Positions 35,672 through 44,741 of a stretch of DNA of 64,000 nt are shown here, in pieces. The translations under genes and the position numbers were made by a program. Source of the stretch: Helcobacillus massiliensis (GTDB lineage: Bacteria > Actinomycetota > Actinomycetes > Actinomycetales > Dermabacteraceae); contig NZ_JACHWP010000005.1 of the NCBI RefSeq assembly GCF_014191425.1, forward strand, positions 34,039 through 98,038, given 5' to 3'. Under the pieces are notes generated by a model. It was given only the letters and a program-made list of their open reading frames with translations, made no database searches and was not told the origin of the DNA. How positions within the stretch are numbered: position 1 is the first letter of the stretch; each line of letters opens with the position of its first letter.

Positions 35672-36273
35672 TGCCCACCGCCCTCATCGCTTCCATCGCC
35701 GGCGTGCTCGGCATCGCCCTGAACTGCTTGCTCGCCTGGCCGCAGGTGGCGCGCGCATTCCGCAGCGTGGAGGGCATCGCGCTCGGCACCATCATCGCGG
35801 GCTTCACCGGCCGGGTGCTCTGGTCCGTGCACGCCCTGCAGGGCAGCGGGGTCGATGTGCCGCTGCTCGTCGGCCAGGTGCCGATCGCGATCGGGTTCGC
35901 CGTGATCGCCTTCCTCGTGGGTCGGGCCCGGCCCGAGCTGCGGGGGCGGCTGCTGCTGACTCTGCTCAGCATCCTCGCCGTGGTCGTCGGGACGAGCCTG
36001 CTGTCACCTGCAGCGGTGGCGGCCGCCGCCGTGGTGGTGACAGCGGTGATCAACCTGCCGCAGATGGTCCGCGTGATCCGTCGACCGGACAGCGCCGCCG
36101 GTGTGAGCGCCGCCATGTACTGGCTGACCGCCGCGGCGAGCGCCTCCTGGATCGTGTACGGCGCGCTCAGTGGCGACTGGACGATCCCCCTGCCGCACCT
36201 GCTGCTCCTGCCCACCGGTGTGATCACCGCGCTGGCGGTTCAGCGCAGTCGACCAGAGTCTGCCGCCCAGTGA
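35671..36273 (+). CDS. PQ-loop/SemiSWEET-like membrane protein
   Basis: 200 residues, about seven membrane helices, two PQ-loop repeats: LLAWPQVARAFRSVEG near 19 and VINLPQMVRVIRRPDSAAGVS near 126. This two-repeat layout suggests a SWEET-like uniporter for small neutral solutes. Its ATG shares a base with the GntR stop (TGATG), so translation is coupled to the regulator. Substrate unknown; involvement with methylamine catabolism is only suggested by position. Confidence 0.7.
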   Translation: MPTALIASIAGVLGIALNCLLAWPQVARAFRSVEGIALGTIIAGFTGRVLWSVHALQGSGVDVPLLVGQVPIAIGFAVIAFLVGRARPELRGRLLLTLLSILAVVVGTSLLSPAAVAAAAVVVTAVINLPQMVRVIRRPDSAAGVSAAMYWLTAAASASWIVYGALSGDWTIPLPHLLLLPTGVITALAVQRSRPESAAQ

Positions 36274-36301
36274 CACGGACCGATGAGGCCCCCTCGCGAT
36301 T

Positions 36302-36781
36302 TCAGGCGTACCGCCGCGCCAACTGATCGAGCGAGGAGCAGATCGACTCCTCGTTCCCCTCGAACACACCCAGTCGCCGGCACCCGCGCAGCACGATCGA
36401 GGGGACATGCGAATAGTCGAAGGTCTCGGTGGCGATGCTGACCCCGTCGGCCCCCGGGACCGGTTCGAAGTCCCACCTCCAGCGGAAGCCGAGCGGGTGG
36501 CGGAACGCCACCGTGCGGCCCGGCACCGACTCGGTGACCCGCATCGGCAGGCGGTAGGTGAGGCCGAACTTCGTGGTGCGGACACGGAACACGTCGCCGT
36601 GCCGCAGCTCGTCCGGGCCGATCGCATCGGTACCAATGGAGGAGGAGCCGTCGAGTTCATGGTGGCGGTGCGGGTTCGCGGCGATCGCCCACAGCTCGTC
36701 GGCAGGTCCGTCCACGCGGACGCTGTACGACATGGTGAACGGCTTCGACGGGACACGGGCAGCAGAGTGCTCAGCAGTCAT
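36302..36781 (-). CDS. SRPBCC/START-like domain protein
   Basis: 159 residues, one START-like domain: SYSVRVDGPADELWAIAANPHRHHELDG at the start in the style of polyketide cyclase/dehydrase-like proteins, a beta-sheet with GDVFRVRTTKFG and TVAFRHPLGFRWRWDFEP, and a C-terminal helix SSLDQLARRY. Likely binds a small hydrophobic ligand. No functional partner is visible. Convergent with the PQ-loop gene. Confidence 0.65.
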   Translation of the reverse strand: MTAEHSAARVPSKPFTMSYSVRVDGPADELWAIAANPHRHHELDGSSSIGTDAIGPDELRHGDVFRVRTTKFGLTYRLPMRVTESVPGRTVAFRHPLGFRWRWDFEPVPGADGVSIATETFDYSHVPSIVLRGCRRLGVFEGNEESICSSLDQLARRYA

Positions 36782-36825
36782 GGCACCGACGCTACGGCCA
36801 TCACCTGAACACCCGCCCCGCTCGG

Positions 36826-37263
36826 TCAGGCCGCGCTGCGGATCTCCACGCGACGGTTCTTCGCCCGCCCCTCCGGGTTGTCCTCACCGTTCTTCTCGTT
36901 CGGTTCGATCGGCTTCGACTCGCCGAATCCCTTCACCGTCAGAGTCAGGTCCGCTCGAGCCGCCGTGATCGCATCCGCCACGGCCTGAGCGCGCTTCTGC
37001 GAGAGCACATCGTTGCCCATGCTGGAGGGGACCGAGTCCGTGTGCCCTTCAACCCGCACCTCAGTGCCGTCCGGCAGCTTCGACACCAGCGCCACGATCT
37101 TTGCGGCGGCGGACTTCGAGAGGTCGTGCCGACCGAAGTCGAACAGGATGTCCGAGTTCAGGGTGATGACGCGGTCGGCGCCGTCCGTGGACTCCTGCTC
37201 CAGGGGTTCGATCAGCGGCTTCAGCGGGATGATCTCGGGGTTCAGGGGCTCGATGGTGCTCAT
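36826..37263 (-). CDS. OmpA-like peptidoglycan-binding domain protein without signal peptide
   Basis: 145 residues. The OmpA-like domain (about 35-140) is complete: LNSDILFDFGRHDLSKSA, VEGHTDSVPSSMGNDVLSQKRA with the peptidoglycan-binding Asp, and the terminal GRAKNRRVEI arginine. The 30 residues before it (PLNPEIIPLKPLIEPLE) are a linker, not a signal peptide. The ATG overlaps the stop of the upstream lipoprotein in the -1 frame (ATGA), so the two look like the halves of one lipoprotein-OmpA protein. Either translation is coupled or there is a frameshift. Confidence 0.75.
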   Translation of the reverse strand: MSTIEPLNPEIIPLKPLIEPLEQESTDGADRVITLNSDILFDFGRHDLSKSAAAKIVALVSKLPDGTEVRVEGHTDSVPSSMGNDVLSQKRAQAVADAITAARADLTLTVKGFGESKPIEPNEKNGEDNPEGRAKNRRVEIRSAA

Positions 37264-37910
37264 CGGATCGGCACCTGCTTCACCAGCGGCTCCCCGGTCC
37301 ACAGCACCACGTCCATGGCGGTGACGTCCGCGGGCGGAGCGCCGAACACCCACTGGCCGCGCTTCGGCTTCTCCGGGTTGAGGACCAGCTCGGTGGATTC
37401 TGTGGAGACCTCATCGATCGCCAGATGCTTGTTGAGGTTCTTCTGGTCGATGAGGAACGGGCGGAACTTGGTGGCGCCGTTGAACTCGTGCAGGCTGTCG
37501 ATCCGCCCGGAGTCACCATCGGTGGTGGCGTGCAGTGTGTATTCGTAGGTGGCCTCGAGGGTGTCGCCGCTGCGGGTCAGTGCCAGCAGCGACACAGTCA
37601 TTGTGGCGTCCGGATCCCCGGGCCGGGTGATGGGGACCTCCGCGGTGGCGATGGGGTCGGCGCCGGTGCTGCTGGGCGTGCCGGCGGTGGTGCCTGCGCC
37701 GCCTCCGTCAGAGGCGCTGCTGTCACGCGCGCCTCCGCCGTCGGACGCGCTGTCGGCCTCCGGTGCCTTCGAGGCCGCCGGTGCGGCCGCGGAGCCTGCC
37801 GGGTCGCTCGAATCCGAGGCCTTCGAGTTGGCGCCGCAGGCGGTGAGGCCGAAACTGCTGACGGCGAGGAGGCCGAGGGCGCCGCGCCTGGTTGCTGTGG
37901 TGGGGTGCAT
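37260..37910 (-). CDS. Lipoprotein, probable N-terminal half of an OmpA-type lipoprotein
   Basis: 216 residues. Signal peptide TRRGALGLLAVSSFGLTAC with twin arginines and lipobox LTAC. A Ser/Ala/Gly/Asp-rich disordered stretch (about 28-85) follows, then an Ig-like beta domain (ATMTVSLLALTRSGDTLEATYEY in pieces; PEKPKRGQWVFGAPPADV). It stops exactly where the OmpA domain starts in the next frame. RBS GGGAAAGGA. The longer frame to 38219 is antisense to the methyltransferase-like gene and is rejected. Confidence 0.75.
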   Translation of the reverse strand: MHPTTATRRGALGLLAVSSFGLTACGANSKASDSSDPAGSAAAPAASKAPEADSASDGGGARDSSASDGGGAGTTAGTPSSTGADPIATAEVPITRPGDPDATMTVSLLALTRSGDTLEATYEYTLHATTDGDSGRIDSLHEFNGATKFRPFLIDQKNLNKHLAIDEVSTESTELVLNPEKPKRGQWVFGAPPADVTAMDVVLWTGEPLVKQVPIR

Positions 37911-38037
37911 CGTGCTGGTCCTTTCCCGAAACCGTGGGCGGCTCGGTGCCGCCGCTGATTCCGAGACTAGGGCCTCCCTGGGTACCCTGTCGCGCCCCGG
38001 AGACGGGTCCCCGTCCCCACCTGGGCACTCCACCCCA

Positions 38038-38835
38038 TCAGGCGAAGCGTTGCACCAGCTCCGCGGTCCCGTCCGGATCCAGCACGGCCGACGGGTGCGG
38101 CCCCGCCGCGCGCCACCGCTGCGCCTCGGCAGACACATCCATGCCCGCGGCGGGGGAGAGGCCCGGACCGGCCGCCAGCACCAGGTTCCCCGGCCGGTTC
38201 CCCGCGAGCATCGACGCATCGGTCAGCGTCCACACCCCGCCCATGCCCGCGGTCTCCGCGGCGCCCTCCATCAGAGCGGCGTGGCGGGAGAACAGCTGCA
38301 GACCGGGGGAGTCGCCGATGTTGACGATCGCGACGCCCCGGTCAGTCAACAGCTTCAGCAGGGCGGTGTAGAACTGCGGGGCGCCCAGATCCGTCGGCCC
38401 CGTATCGGTGAAGATGTCCACCACCACGCAGTCGAACGAGGACGCCTCCAGCTGGTGCACGATCGCCAGCGCATCGTCCGCCACCGCGGTGAGGCGGGTG
38501 CCGGCCGGCAGCGGCAGGTGCTGCAGCACCCAGCCCACCAGCTCCGCCTCCAGCTCCACCACGGTCTGCTCCGAGCCGGGCCGCAGCGCCTGCACGTACC
38601 GCACCAGGGTCAGCGCCCCGGCGCCGAGGTGCAGCACCCGCAGCGGCCCCGCCGGCAGCGAATCGACGACGTTCGCAACGCGGCGCAGGTACTCGTGGCG
38701 GATCGCCGACGGGTCCGCGAGGTCCACGTGGGACTGCTCCGCGCCGTCGAGGATCAGTACGTGGCCCTCGCCCACCTCAGCGGGCTCGATGACGGCGTCC
38801 TGGCCGCTGCCGGCAAGGCGGATTCGCGCGGTCAC
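38038..38835 (-). CDS. Spermidine-synthase-like methyltransferase-fold protein
   Basis: 265 residues of the spermidine synthase/SAM-methyltransferase fold. RVLHLGAGALTLVRYV near 66 is the nucleotide-binding loop, VVELEAELVGWVLQHLP near 92 the acidic strand end, and FDCVVVDIFTDTGPTDLGAPQFYT near 133 the active-site region. Known spermidine synthases have DxxD motifs not matched here, so the substrate is unclear; related actinobacterial proteins are called fused-MFS or spermidine-synthase-like. It ends 8 bases after valS in the same direction as an operon partner. Confidence 0.7.
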   Translation of the reverse strand: MTARIRLAGSGQDAVIEPAEVGEGHVLILDGAEQSHVDLADPSAIRHEYLRRVANVVDSLPAGPLRVLHLGAGALTLVRYVQALRPGSEQTVVELEAELVGWVLQHLPLPAGTRLTAVADDALAIVHQLEASSFDCVVVDIFTDTGPTDLGAPQFYTALLKLLTDRGVAIVNIGDSPGLQLFSRHAALMEGAAETAGMGGVWTLTDASMLAGNRPGNLVLAAGPGLSPAAGMDVSAEAQRWRAAGPHPSAVLDPDGTAELVQRFA

Positions 38836-38843
38836 GGCAGCGG

Positions 38844-41519
38844 TCAGTTCCGCGGCCGCTTCGCCGGCGGTTCGCCCAGCTCAGCGCCCTCCACCCGGAT
38901 CGACTGGTCCTCCGCACCCTCATCGATCGCCTCGATCGTCAGGTCCTCGATGGAGCCCAGGCGGCACACGTCGTCCGCGTCGCGGCGCAGCAGCTCCACC
39001 TGTGCGGCGGGCACATGCAGAGCGGCCCGCAGCAGCGGGGTGCGCTGCGAGACCTTCGCATCGCTCTTAACCTTGCGGACCACGATGATCGCGGCGCTGA
39101 CCACATCGAGCAGCTCGCCGGTCTCCGTGCCCGCAGCCTCCCGCAGGGGAGCGGCCTGCGGCCACGCCTGGGCGTGCACGGAGCCCGTGCGCCACCAGGA
39201 CCACACCTCGTCGGTCGCGAACGGCAGGTACGGCGCGAACAGGCGCAGCTGCACATCCAGCGCGATCGTGAGGGCGGCGCGGGCACTGAGCGCGGCCTCC
39301 TCACCGGCGTGGCCGTGGGCGCGGGACTTCACCAGTTCGATGAAGTCGTCGCAGAACGTCCAGAAGAACGGCTCGATCACTTCGAGGGCACGGGCGTAGT
39401 CGTGCTTCGCGAGCGCGGTGGACGCCTGCTCCACCACGTCGGCGAGCGCCGCCAGCATGGAGCGGTCCAGCGCCTCGGTGACGGCGGCCGGGTCAGCCGC
39501 GAGAACACCCGCGGGGTCCGACGGGGCCTCGCCGAAACCGAGCGCGAACTTCGAGGCGTTGAGGACTTTGATCGCCAGGCGGCGACCGATCTTCATCTGC
39601 CCCTCCTCGAACGCGGTGTCCGCGCCCTGGCGGGCACGTGCCGCCCAGTAGCGGACGCCGTCGGAGCCGTACTGCTCCAACAGGTCGATCGGGGTGACCA
39701 CGTTGCCCTTGGACTTCGACATCTTCTTGCGGTCCGGATCCAGGATCCAGCCGTTGATCGTGGCGCCCTTCCACGGCAGGGAATCCGTGAGCAGGTGGGA
39801 GCGCACCACGGTGGAGAACAGCCAGGTGCGGATGATGTCGTGGCCCTGCGGCCGCAGATCGAACGGGTACACCTTGTTCAGGATGTCCTGCTCGCCCAGC
39901 CAGTCCGTCACCAGCAGCGGGGTCAGCGAACTGGTCGCCCAGGTATCGAGGATGTCCCGGTCTGCGGTGAAGCCGCCCGGCTGGTCGCGCTGCGACTCGG
40001 TGAAGCCCTCCGGGACGTCCAGGGTCGGATCGATCGGCAGCTGCTCCGCCGACGGCGTCAGCAGCGTGTCGTAGTCCGGGGAGCCGTCGGCCGCGACCCC
40101 GTACCAGACGGGGATCGGCACGCCGAAGTAGCGCTGGCGGGACACCAGCCAGTCACCGGTCAGGTTCTCCACCCAGTTGCGGTAGCGGGACTCCATGAAC
40201 GGCGGGAACCACTCCAGCTCCTCGCCGCGCGTGACCAGCTCGGCGCGCAGGTCCGTATCGCGGCCGCCGTTGGAGATGTACCACTGGCGGCTCGTCACGT
40301 ATTCGAGGGGCTTATCGCCCTTCTCGTAGAACTTCACCGGGTGGGTGATCCTCTTCGGCTCGCCCACCAGATCACCGGAGGCGGTGAGCTTCTCCACGAT
40401 GCGCTTCTGCGCGGTGAAGACGGTGGCGCCGGCGACCTCGGCGTAGTGGGCCGCGCCCTCCTCGGAGGTGATCCACTCCGCCTCGGGAATGAAGCGGCCG
40501 TCGCGGCCGATCACGGCGCGGGTCGGCAGGTCCAGTTCGCGCCACCAGATCACGTCCGTGGCGTCACCGAACGTACAGATCATCGCGATGCCGGCGCCCT
40601 TGTCCATCTGCGCCAGCTCGTGCGCCTTCACCGGCACCTCCACACCGAACAGCGGGGAGGTGACGGTGGTGCCGAACAGGTCCTGGTAGCGCTCGTCGTC
40701 CGGGTGGGCCACCAGTGCCACACAGGCGGGCAGCAGCTCCGGGCGGGTTGTCTCGATGAAGACCTTCTCGCCGTCCGGCTTCGTGAAGCCGACGCGGTGG
40801 TACGCGCCCGGGCGGTCCTGGTCCTCCTGCTCGGCCTGCGCCACCGCTGTGCGGAATGTGGTGTCCCACGGGGTGGGGGCCTCCGCCTGGTAGGCGTGGC
40901 CGGAGGCGACATGGTCGAGGAACGCCTTCTGGCTCGTGGCCTGGGCCTTCGCGTTGATGGTCTGGTAGGTGAGGCGGCCCCAGTCGACGGACAGGCCGAG
41001 GGTGCGGAACACGTGCTCGAACGCCTTCTCGTCCTCACCGGTGAGCTCCAGGCACAGTTCGATGAAGTTGCGGCGGGAGATCGGCTGCTGGTTCTGCGGC
41101 TTCGCGGTCTGTGCGTTGCCGCCGCGGTGCGGGGGCTCGAAGCCCTCCTCGTACGGCAGTGACGGGTCGCAGCGCACACCGTAGTAGTTCTGGACGCGGC
41201 GCTCGGTGGGCAGGCCGTTGTCGTCCCAGCCCATCGGGAAGAACACGTTCTTGCCGGTCATCCGCTGGTAGCGGGCGATGATGTCCGACTGCGAGTACGC
41301 GAACACGTGGCCGATGTGCAGGGAGCCCGACGCGGTCGGGGGAGGGGTGTCGATCGAGAAGACCTCGGACCGGGTGGTGTCCGGGTCGAATGCGAAGACC
41401 TGGGAGTCAGTCCAGTTCTGGTCCCATTTCTCTTCCAGGCCCTCCAGGCTGGGCTTGGCGGGGATGGCGGGTGCGCTCGCGGCCGAGTCGTGGCCTGCGC
41501 GGGAATCGATCTCACTCAT
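38844..41519 (-). CDS. valS: Valyl-tRNA synthetase
   Basis: 891 residues, class I. HIGH motif is [13 protein letters not shown] near 62, KMSKS is [15 protein letters not shown] near 560, and the editing domain between them includes [19 protein letters not shown]. The region [20 protein letters not shown] marks the branch without the C-terminal coiled coil of E. coli ValS, common in actinobacteria. ATG 41519 begins MSEIDSRAG; an ATG at 41528 is also possible and neither has a strong RBS. The next gene, transcribed after it, is the methyltransferase-like gene. Confidence 0.95.
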   Translation of the reverse strand: MSEIDSRAGHDSAASAPAIPAKPSLEGLEEKWDQNWTDSQVFAFDPDTTRSEVFSIDTPPPTASGSLHIGHVFAYSQSDIIARYQRMTGKNVFFPMGWDDNGLPTERRVQNYYGVRCDPSLPYEEGFEPPHRGGNAQTAKPQNQQPISRRNFIELCLELTGEDEKAFEHVFRTLGLSVDWGRLTYQTINAKAQATSQKAFLDHVASGHAYQAEAPTPWDTTFRTAVAQAEQEDQDRPGAYHRVGFTKPDGEKVFIETTRPELLPACVALVAHPDDERYQDLFGTTVTSPLFGVEVPVKAHELAQMDKGAGIAMICTFGDATDVIWWRELDLPTRAVIGRDGRFIPEAEWITSEEGAAHYAEVAGATVFTAQKRIVEKLTASGDLVGEPKRITHPVKFYEKGDKPLEYVTSRQWYISNGGRDTDLRAELVTRGEELEWFPPFMESRYRNWVENLTGDWLVSRQRYFGVPIPVWYGVAADGSPDYDTLLTPSAEQLPIDPTLDVPEGFTESQRDQPGGFTADRDILDTWATSSLTPLLVTDWLGEQDILNKVYPFDLRPQGHDIIRTWLFSTVVRSHLLTDSLPWKGATINGWILDPDRKKMSKSKGNVVTPIDLLEQYGSDGVRYWAARARQGADTAFEEGQMKIGRRLAIKVLNASKFALGFGEAPSDPAGVLAADPAAVTEALDRSMLAALADVVEQASTALAKHDYARALEVIEPFFWTFCDDFIELVKSRAHGHAGEEAALSARAALTIALDVQLRLFAPYLPFATDEVWSWWRTGSVHAQAWPQAAPLREAAGTETGELLDVVSAAIIVVRKVKSDAKVSQRTPLLRAALHVPAAQVELLRRDADDVCRLGSIEDLTIEAIDEGAEDQSIRVEGAELGEPPAKRPRN

Positions 41520-41616
41520 GCGGCCCATTGTCTCAGATGCCCCGCCGCAGCCCGACGCTGCGGCGCGTGGCACTGCTCGCACCCCCCGGGCGCGGGCGCG
41601 ACGGCCCGAGCCGCGC

Positions 41617-42396
41617 TCAGTCCTCCACGTGGCCGGCGAACCCCATCCGCTCACTGATCACCGAGGCGACGTCCGCGCAGGCGGGCCCCAGCTGTGCGAT
41701 GAGGGCGTCATCGGTGCGGTAGCGCGGAGCTGCGATCATCAGCGCCGCCGTCACGATGCCCCGATGGTCGAACACGGGCGCGGCGATGCCCACCTCGTCC
41801 GGGTGGGTGAGGCCGGCGTTCGCCGCGAACCCGTCGGCGCGCGCCTGCCGCAGCGCCGCGAGGTAGTCCTCGGCCGACGGGGCCGTAGTGAACTCGAAGC
41901 GGCCCTCCGCCAGCAGCTCACGCACCCGCTCTTCCTCGACGTGGGCGAGGAACACCTGGATGCTGGCGGAATGGCCCGTGCTGTACCGCGTGCCCATGGG
42001 GGAGGTGTGCTTGATGTGGCGGGGGCTCGCCACCTGCTCCACAGAGATGCCCTCCAGGCCGTCGAACACCACCAGGGAGACCGTCTCCTGCGTGGAGTCG
42101 CGCAGGTCCTCCATCAGCGGGTAGGCGACCCTCCGCACCGACAGCTGGCTGAGCAGCGGCCCGGCGATGCCGAGCAGACCCCAGCTGAGTTCGTACTTGC
42201 GGGACTGCTCGTCCTGTACCACCAGGCGCTCCTGCTGCAGGGTCTGCAGGATGCGGGACACGGACGACTTGTGCAGTCCCACCTGGGCGGCGATGTCGGT
42301 GACGCCGCGCACCGGTTCGTTCACGGTGAAGCAGCGCAGCACCTCGATCATGGTGCCGATGGTCGACGGGTTCTTTGCGGATTCGGAGTCGGTCAT
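41617..42396 (-). CDS. IclR-family transcriptional regulator
   Basis: 259 residues. The winged helix (about 10-75) shows [35 protein letters not shown] in pieces and the effector domain (about 90-250) has SVLE-like [37 protein letters not shown], and [21 protein letters not shown]. It lies just after creatinase in the same direction, but a long hairpin separates them. Its likely targets are the GTTGC/GCAAC boxes in front of creatinase, the BCCT gene and the MHS-type gene; the effector may be creatinine, creatine or a breakdown product. Confidence 0.85.
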   Translation of the reverse strand: MTDSESAKNPSTIGTMIEVLRCFTVNEPVRGVTDIAAQVGLHKSSVSRILQTLQQERLVVQDEQSRKYELSWGLLGIAGPLLSQLSVRRVAYPLMEDLRDSTQETVSLVVFDGLEGISVEQVASPRHIKHTSPMGTRYSTGHSASIQVFLAHVEEERVRELLAEGRFEFTTAPSAEDYLAALRQARADGFAANAGLTHPDEVGIAAPVFDHRGIVTAALMIAAPRYRTDDALIAQLGPACADVASVISERMGFAGHVED

Positions 42397-42506
42397 AGTC
42401 GTCTCAGCCAATCGCAATCGGGAAGGAATCTTGAGGAATCCGGCGTAAATGGGGCGAAGCGCACCGGGCCTCCGTCCGTGACCGCGGACTGGCCGGGTGC
42501 GCACAT

Positions 42507-42551
42507 GCCGCCGGGGCCGGCCGTTCGCAGTGAACGACCGGCCCCGGCGGC
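42507..42551 (-). terminator. Long terminator hairpin after creatinase
   Basis: GCCGCCGGGGCCGGCCGTTC and GAACGACCGGCCCCGGCGGC pair over 20 bp (one mismatch) around a 5-base loop, starting 9 bases after the creatinase stop. It separates that operon from iclR. Confidence 0.75.
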
Positions 42552-42560
42552 GGAGGAGGA

Positions 42561-43805
42561 TCAGGCCTCGATGATGTTCTTCTCCGGGCCGTACGGGAAC
42601 TTGGTGATGTTCTCCACCGAGTCCTCGCCGACCACGAGGATGTCGTGCTCGCGGTAGCCGCCGGCGCCCGGCTGGCCGTCCTCGATGGTGATCATCGGCT
42701 CCATGGAGACGACCATGCCCGGCTCGATCACGGTCTCGATGTCCTCGCGCAGCTCCAGGCCCGCTTCGCGGCCGTAGTAGTGGGAGAGGACGCCGAAGGA
42801 GTGGCCGTAGCCGAAGGTGCGCTTGGGCAGGATGCCGTAGCCGGCGTAGATCTCGTTGAGCTCGAGCGCGATGTCCTTGCAGACCGCGCCGGGCTTGATG
42901 AGCTCCAGGCCGCGCTCATGCACCTCGACGTTGATGTTCCACAGGCGCAGCGACTCCTCGTCCGGCTCGCCGAGGAACAGGGTGCGCTCCAGTGCCGTGT
43001 AGTACCCGGAGGTCATGGGGAAGCAGTTGAGGGAGAGGATGTCGCCCTTCTGCAGCTTCCGGGTGGTGGCCCAGTTGTGGGCGCCGTCGGTGTTGATGCC
43101 GGACTGGAACCACACCCAGGTGTCGCGCACCTCGCGGTGCGGGAAGGTCTTCGCGATCTCGTGGGTCATCGCCTCGGTGCCGGCGAGGGCCACCTCGTAC
43201 TCCATGACGCCTTCACGGATCGCCTGGCGGATCGCCTCACCGCCGAGGTCGCCGATGCGGGCGCCGTGCTTGATGACCTCGATCTCCTCGGCGGACTTGA
43301 TCATGCGCTGGCGCATGGCGTCCTGCGAGACGTCCTCGAGGGTCGCATCCGGGAAGGCATCCTGAAGGCGCTCGCGGATGAGGGCGGGGACGGTGTCGTC
43401 CTCGATGCCGATCTTCTTGGCCTTGACGCCGTCGCGCTTCAGGGCCTCCTGCAGGCCGTAGTAGAAGTTGTCGCGGCGCCAGTCGGTGTAGACGATGTTG
43501 TCGCCGAAGCTGGTGCGCCACGGCATGCCCGCATCGATGTTCGCGGTGACGGTGGTGGTGTTCTTCTGGGTCACCACGAGCGCGTAGGAGCGGCCGAAGT
43601 AGGTGAACAGGAAGTCCGAGTAGTACTTGATGCCCTGGTACGAGGTGAGGATGACCGCGTCCATGTCCTTGGCGGCCATGATCTCTCGCAGGCCCTTCAG
43701 GCGGCGCTCGAACTCGGCATCGGAGAAGGTGAGCTGCTGCTTCTCACCGTTGTGCAGGGTCTTCAGGCGGTCGAGGTCGTTGACCGAGGTGACGGTGGTA
43801 TTCAT
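42561..43805 (-). CDS. Creatinase (creatine amidinohydrolase)
   Basis: 414 residues, as expected for this pita-bread-fold enzyme without metal. It hydrolyses creatine to sarcosine and urea. The N-terminal domain shows LTSYQGIKYYSDFLFTYFGR near 53, and the C-terminal domain SGINTDGAHN with the catalytic His243 (His232 in Pseudomonas creatinase), LNCFPMTSGYYTALERTLFLG, GYGHSFGVLSHYYGREAGLE and EPGAGGYREHDILVVGED. These match creatinase far better than other M24-fold peptidases. RBS AAAGGAG. The gene has its own promoter-like site and operator upstream. A longer frame to 43907 is rejected. Confidence 0.94.
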   Translation of the reverse strand: MNTTVTSVNDLDRLKTLHNGEKQQLTFSDAEFERRLKGLREIMAAKDMDAVILTSYQGIKYYSDFLFTYFGRSYALVVTQKNTTTVTANIDAGMPWRTSFGDNIVYTDWRRDNFYYGLQEALKRDGVKAKKIGIEDDTVPALIRERLQDAFPDATLEDVSQDAMRQRMIKSAEEIEVIKHGARIGDLGGEAIRQAIREGVMEYEVALAGTEAMTHEIAKTFPHREVRDTWVWFQSGINTDGAHNWATTRKLQKGDILSLNCFPMTSGYYTALERTLFLGEPDEESLRLWNINVEVHERGLELIKPGAVCKDIALELNEIYAGYGILPKRTFGYGHSFGVLSHYYGREAGLELREDIETVIEPGMVVSMEPMITIEDGQPGAGGYREHDILVVGEDSVENITKFPYGPEKNIIEA

Positions 43806-43866
43806 GACACTCCTTTGTGGTCGAAAGAACGGTGGAAAAGTTGAAGGGAACGGACCTGCCTGCCCT

Positions 43867-43883
43867 GTTGCGGCACCTGCAAC
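43867..43883. promoter_or_regulatory. Operator GTTGC-N7-GCAAC in front of creatinase
   Basis: Inverted repeat GTTGC (43867-43871), 7 bases, GCAAC (43879-43883), about +7 to +23 of the predicted transcript. The identical spacing recurs at 48089-48105, and related boxes are at 46645-46669. Confidence 0.6.
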
Positions 43884-43896
43884 GCCGTTCCCCTCA

Positions 43897-43924
43897 AGGA
43901 TACTCATGGTGTGACGAACGTCAA
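43897..43924 (-). promoter_or_regulatory. Promoter-like site for creatinase
   Basis: On the minus strand TTGACG (43919-43924), 16 bases, TATCCT (43897-43902). Transcription would start near 43890, within the gap between creatininase and creatinase. Confidence 0.55.
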
Positions 43925-43937
43925 GTCCTGCGCTCCG

Positions 43938-44741
43938 TCACGCGGATGCCAGCCGGAGCTCGGCTGCGATGTCCTCCGCCATCAGGCCCGCCGCCTGCGC
44001 GAACAGCAGCTCACCCTTCTCGGCCGAGGATCCGTCGGGCGCCGACAGGCACCCCGTCTCCGGGGTGCGGGAGGCGATGACCGGCAGACGGTCGAAGCGC
44101 GGCAGCTCCGCCGGAGGATGCGACACCGCCCGCTCCATCCGCACGTGCTCGGGACGCAGATGCAGCATCAGCGATGTCTCCAGCACCCCGCCGTGCTCGA
44201 TGTCCCAGCCGGGGAAGCCGTCCGGGTAGACGGCGCGCAGAGTGTCCTCGGTGACGAAGTCCCAATAGCTCAGCAGCATCGCCGACTGCCCGCCCTCCTC
44301 GCTGATCCCGAGGTCCCGCAGCGCCAGGTCGATGCCCTCGTACAGGAACTGGTAGTTCTCGTAGTGCCCGTTGACGAACACCACGTGGCTCACCCCCTGC
44401 TGGAGGAAGCCGCGGGCGATGTCGCGGGTCTGGGCGATCAGCGTGGAGGCGTCGAGGCTGATGGTGCCCGGCAGGTGGTCGCCGCCGCCGGACTTCTGCT
44501 GCGACTTGTAGCCGTGCGTGAACGGCTGCGCCACCGCCGCCGCCCCGGGGGCGACGCGGTTGATCCGCTCCGCTGTCCCGCGGGCCATCGCCGTGGACAG
44601 GATCGCGTCCGTCCCCAGCGGCATGTGGGGGCCGTGCTGCTCGAACGCGCCGACGGGGATCAGCACCACCGAGGTCCCCTCCGTCCACTCGCGGTAGGCG
44701 ACGGCATCGAACAGTGCCAGGTCGATGGGCTGCTCGGTCAT
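43938..44741 (-). CDS. Creatininase (creatinine amidohydrolase)
   Basis: 267 residues. It opens creatinine to creatine with a binuclear metal centre. Metal ligands in EQHGPHMPLGTD (Glu34, His36, Asp45) and NGHYENYQF (His126, Glu128). The specific signatures GYKSQQKSGGGDHLPGT, SYWDFVTEDTLRAVYPDGF, WDIEHGGVLETSLML and AEKGELLF agree with true creatininases rather than the wider family that includes MftE and FAPy deformylase. Overlaps the BCCT gene stop by 4 bp (ATGA), so it is co-translated with the transporter. Creatinase follows after 132 bases. Confidence 0.94.
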   Translation of the reverse strand: MTEQPIDLALFDAVAYREWTEGTSVVLIPVGAFEQHGPHMPLGTDAILSTAMARGTAERINRVAPGAAAVAQPFTHGYKSQQKSGGGDHLPGTISLDASTLIAQTRDIARGFLQQGVSHVVFVNGHYENYQFLYEGIDLALRDLGISEEGGQSAMLLSYWDFVTEDTLRAVYPDGFPGWDIEHGGVLETSLMLHLRPEHVRMERAVSHPPAELPRFDRLPVIASRTPETGCLSAPDGSSAEKGELLFAQAAGLMAEDIAAELRLASA

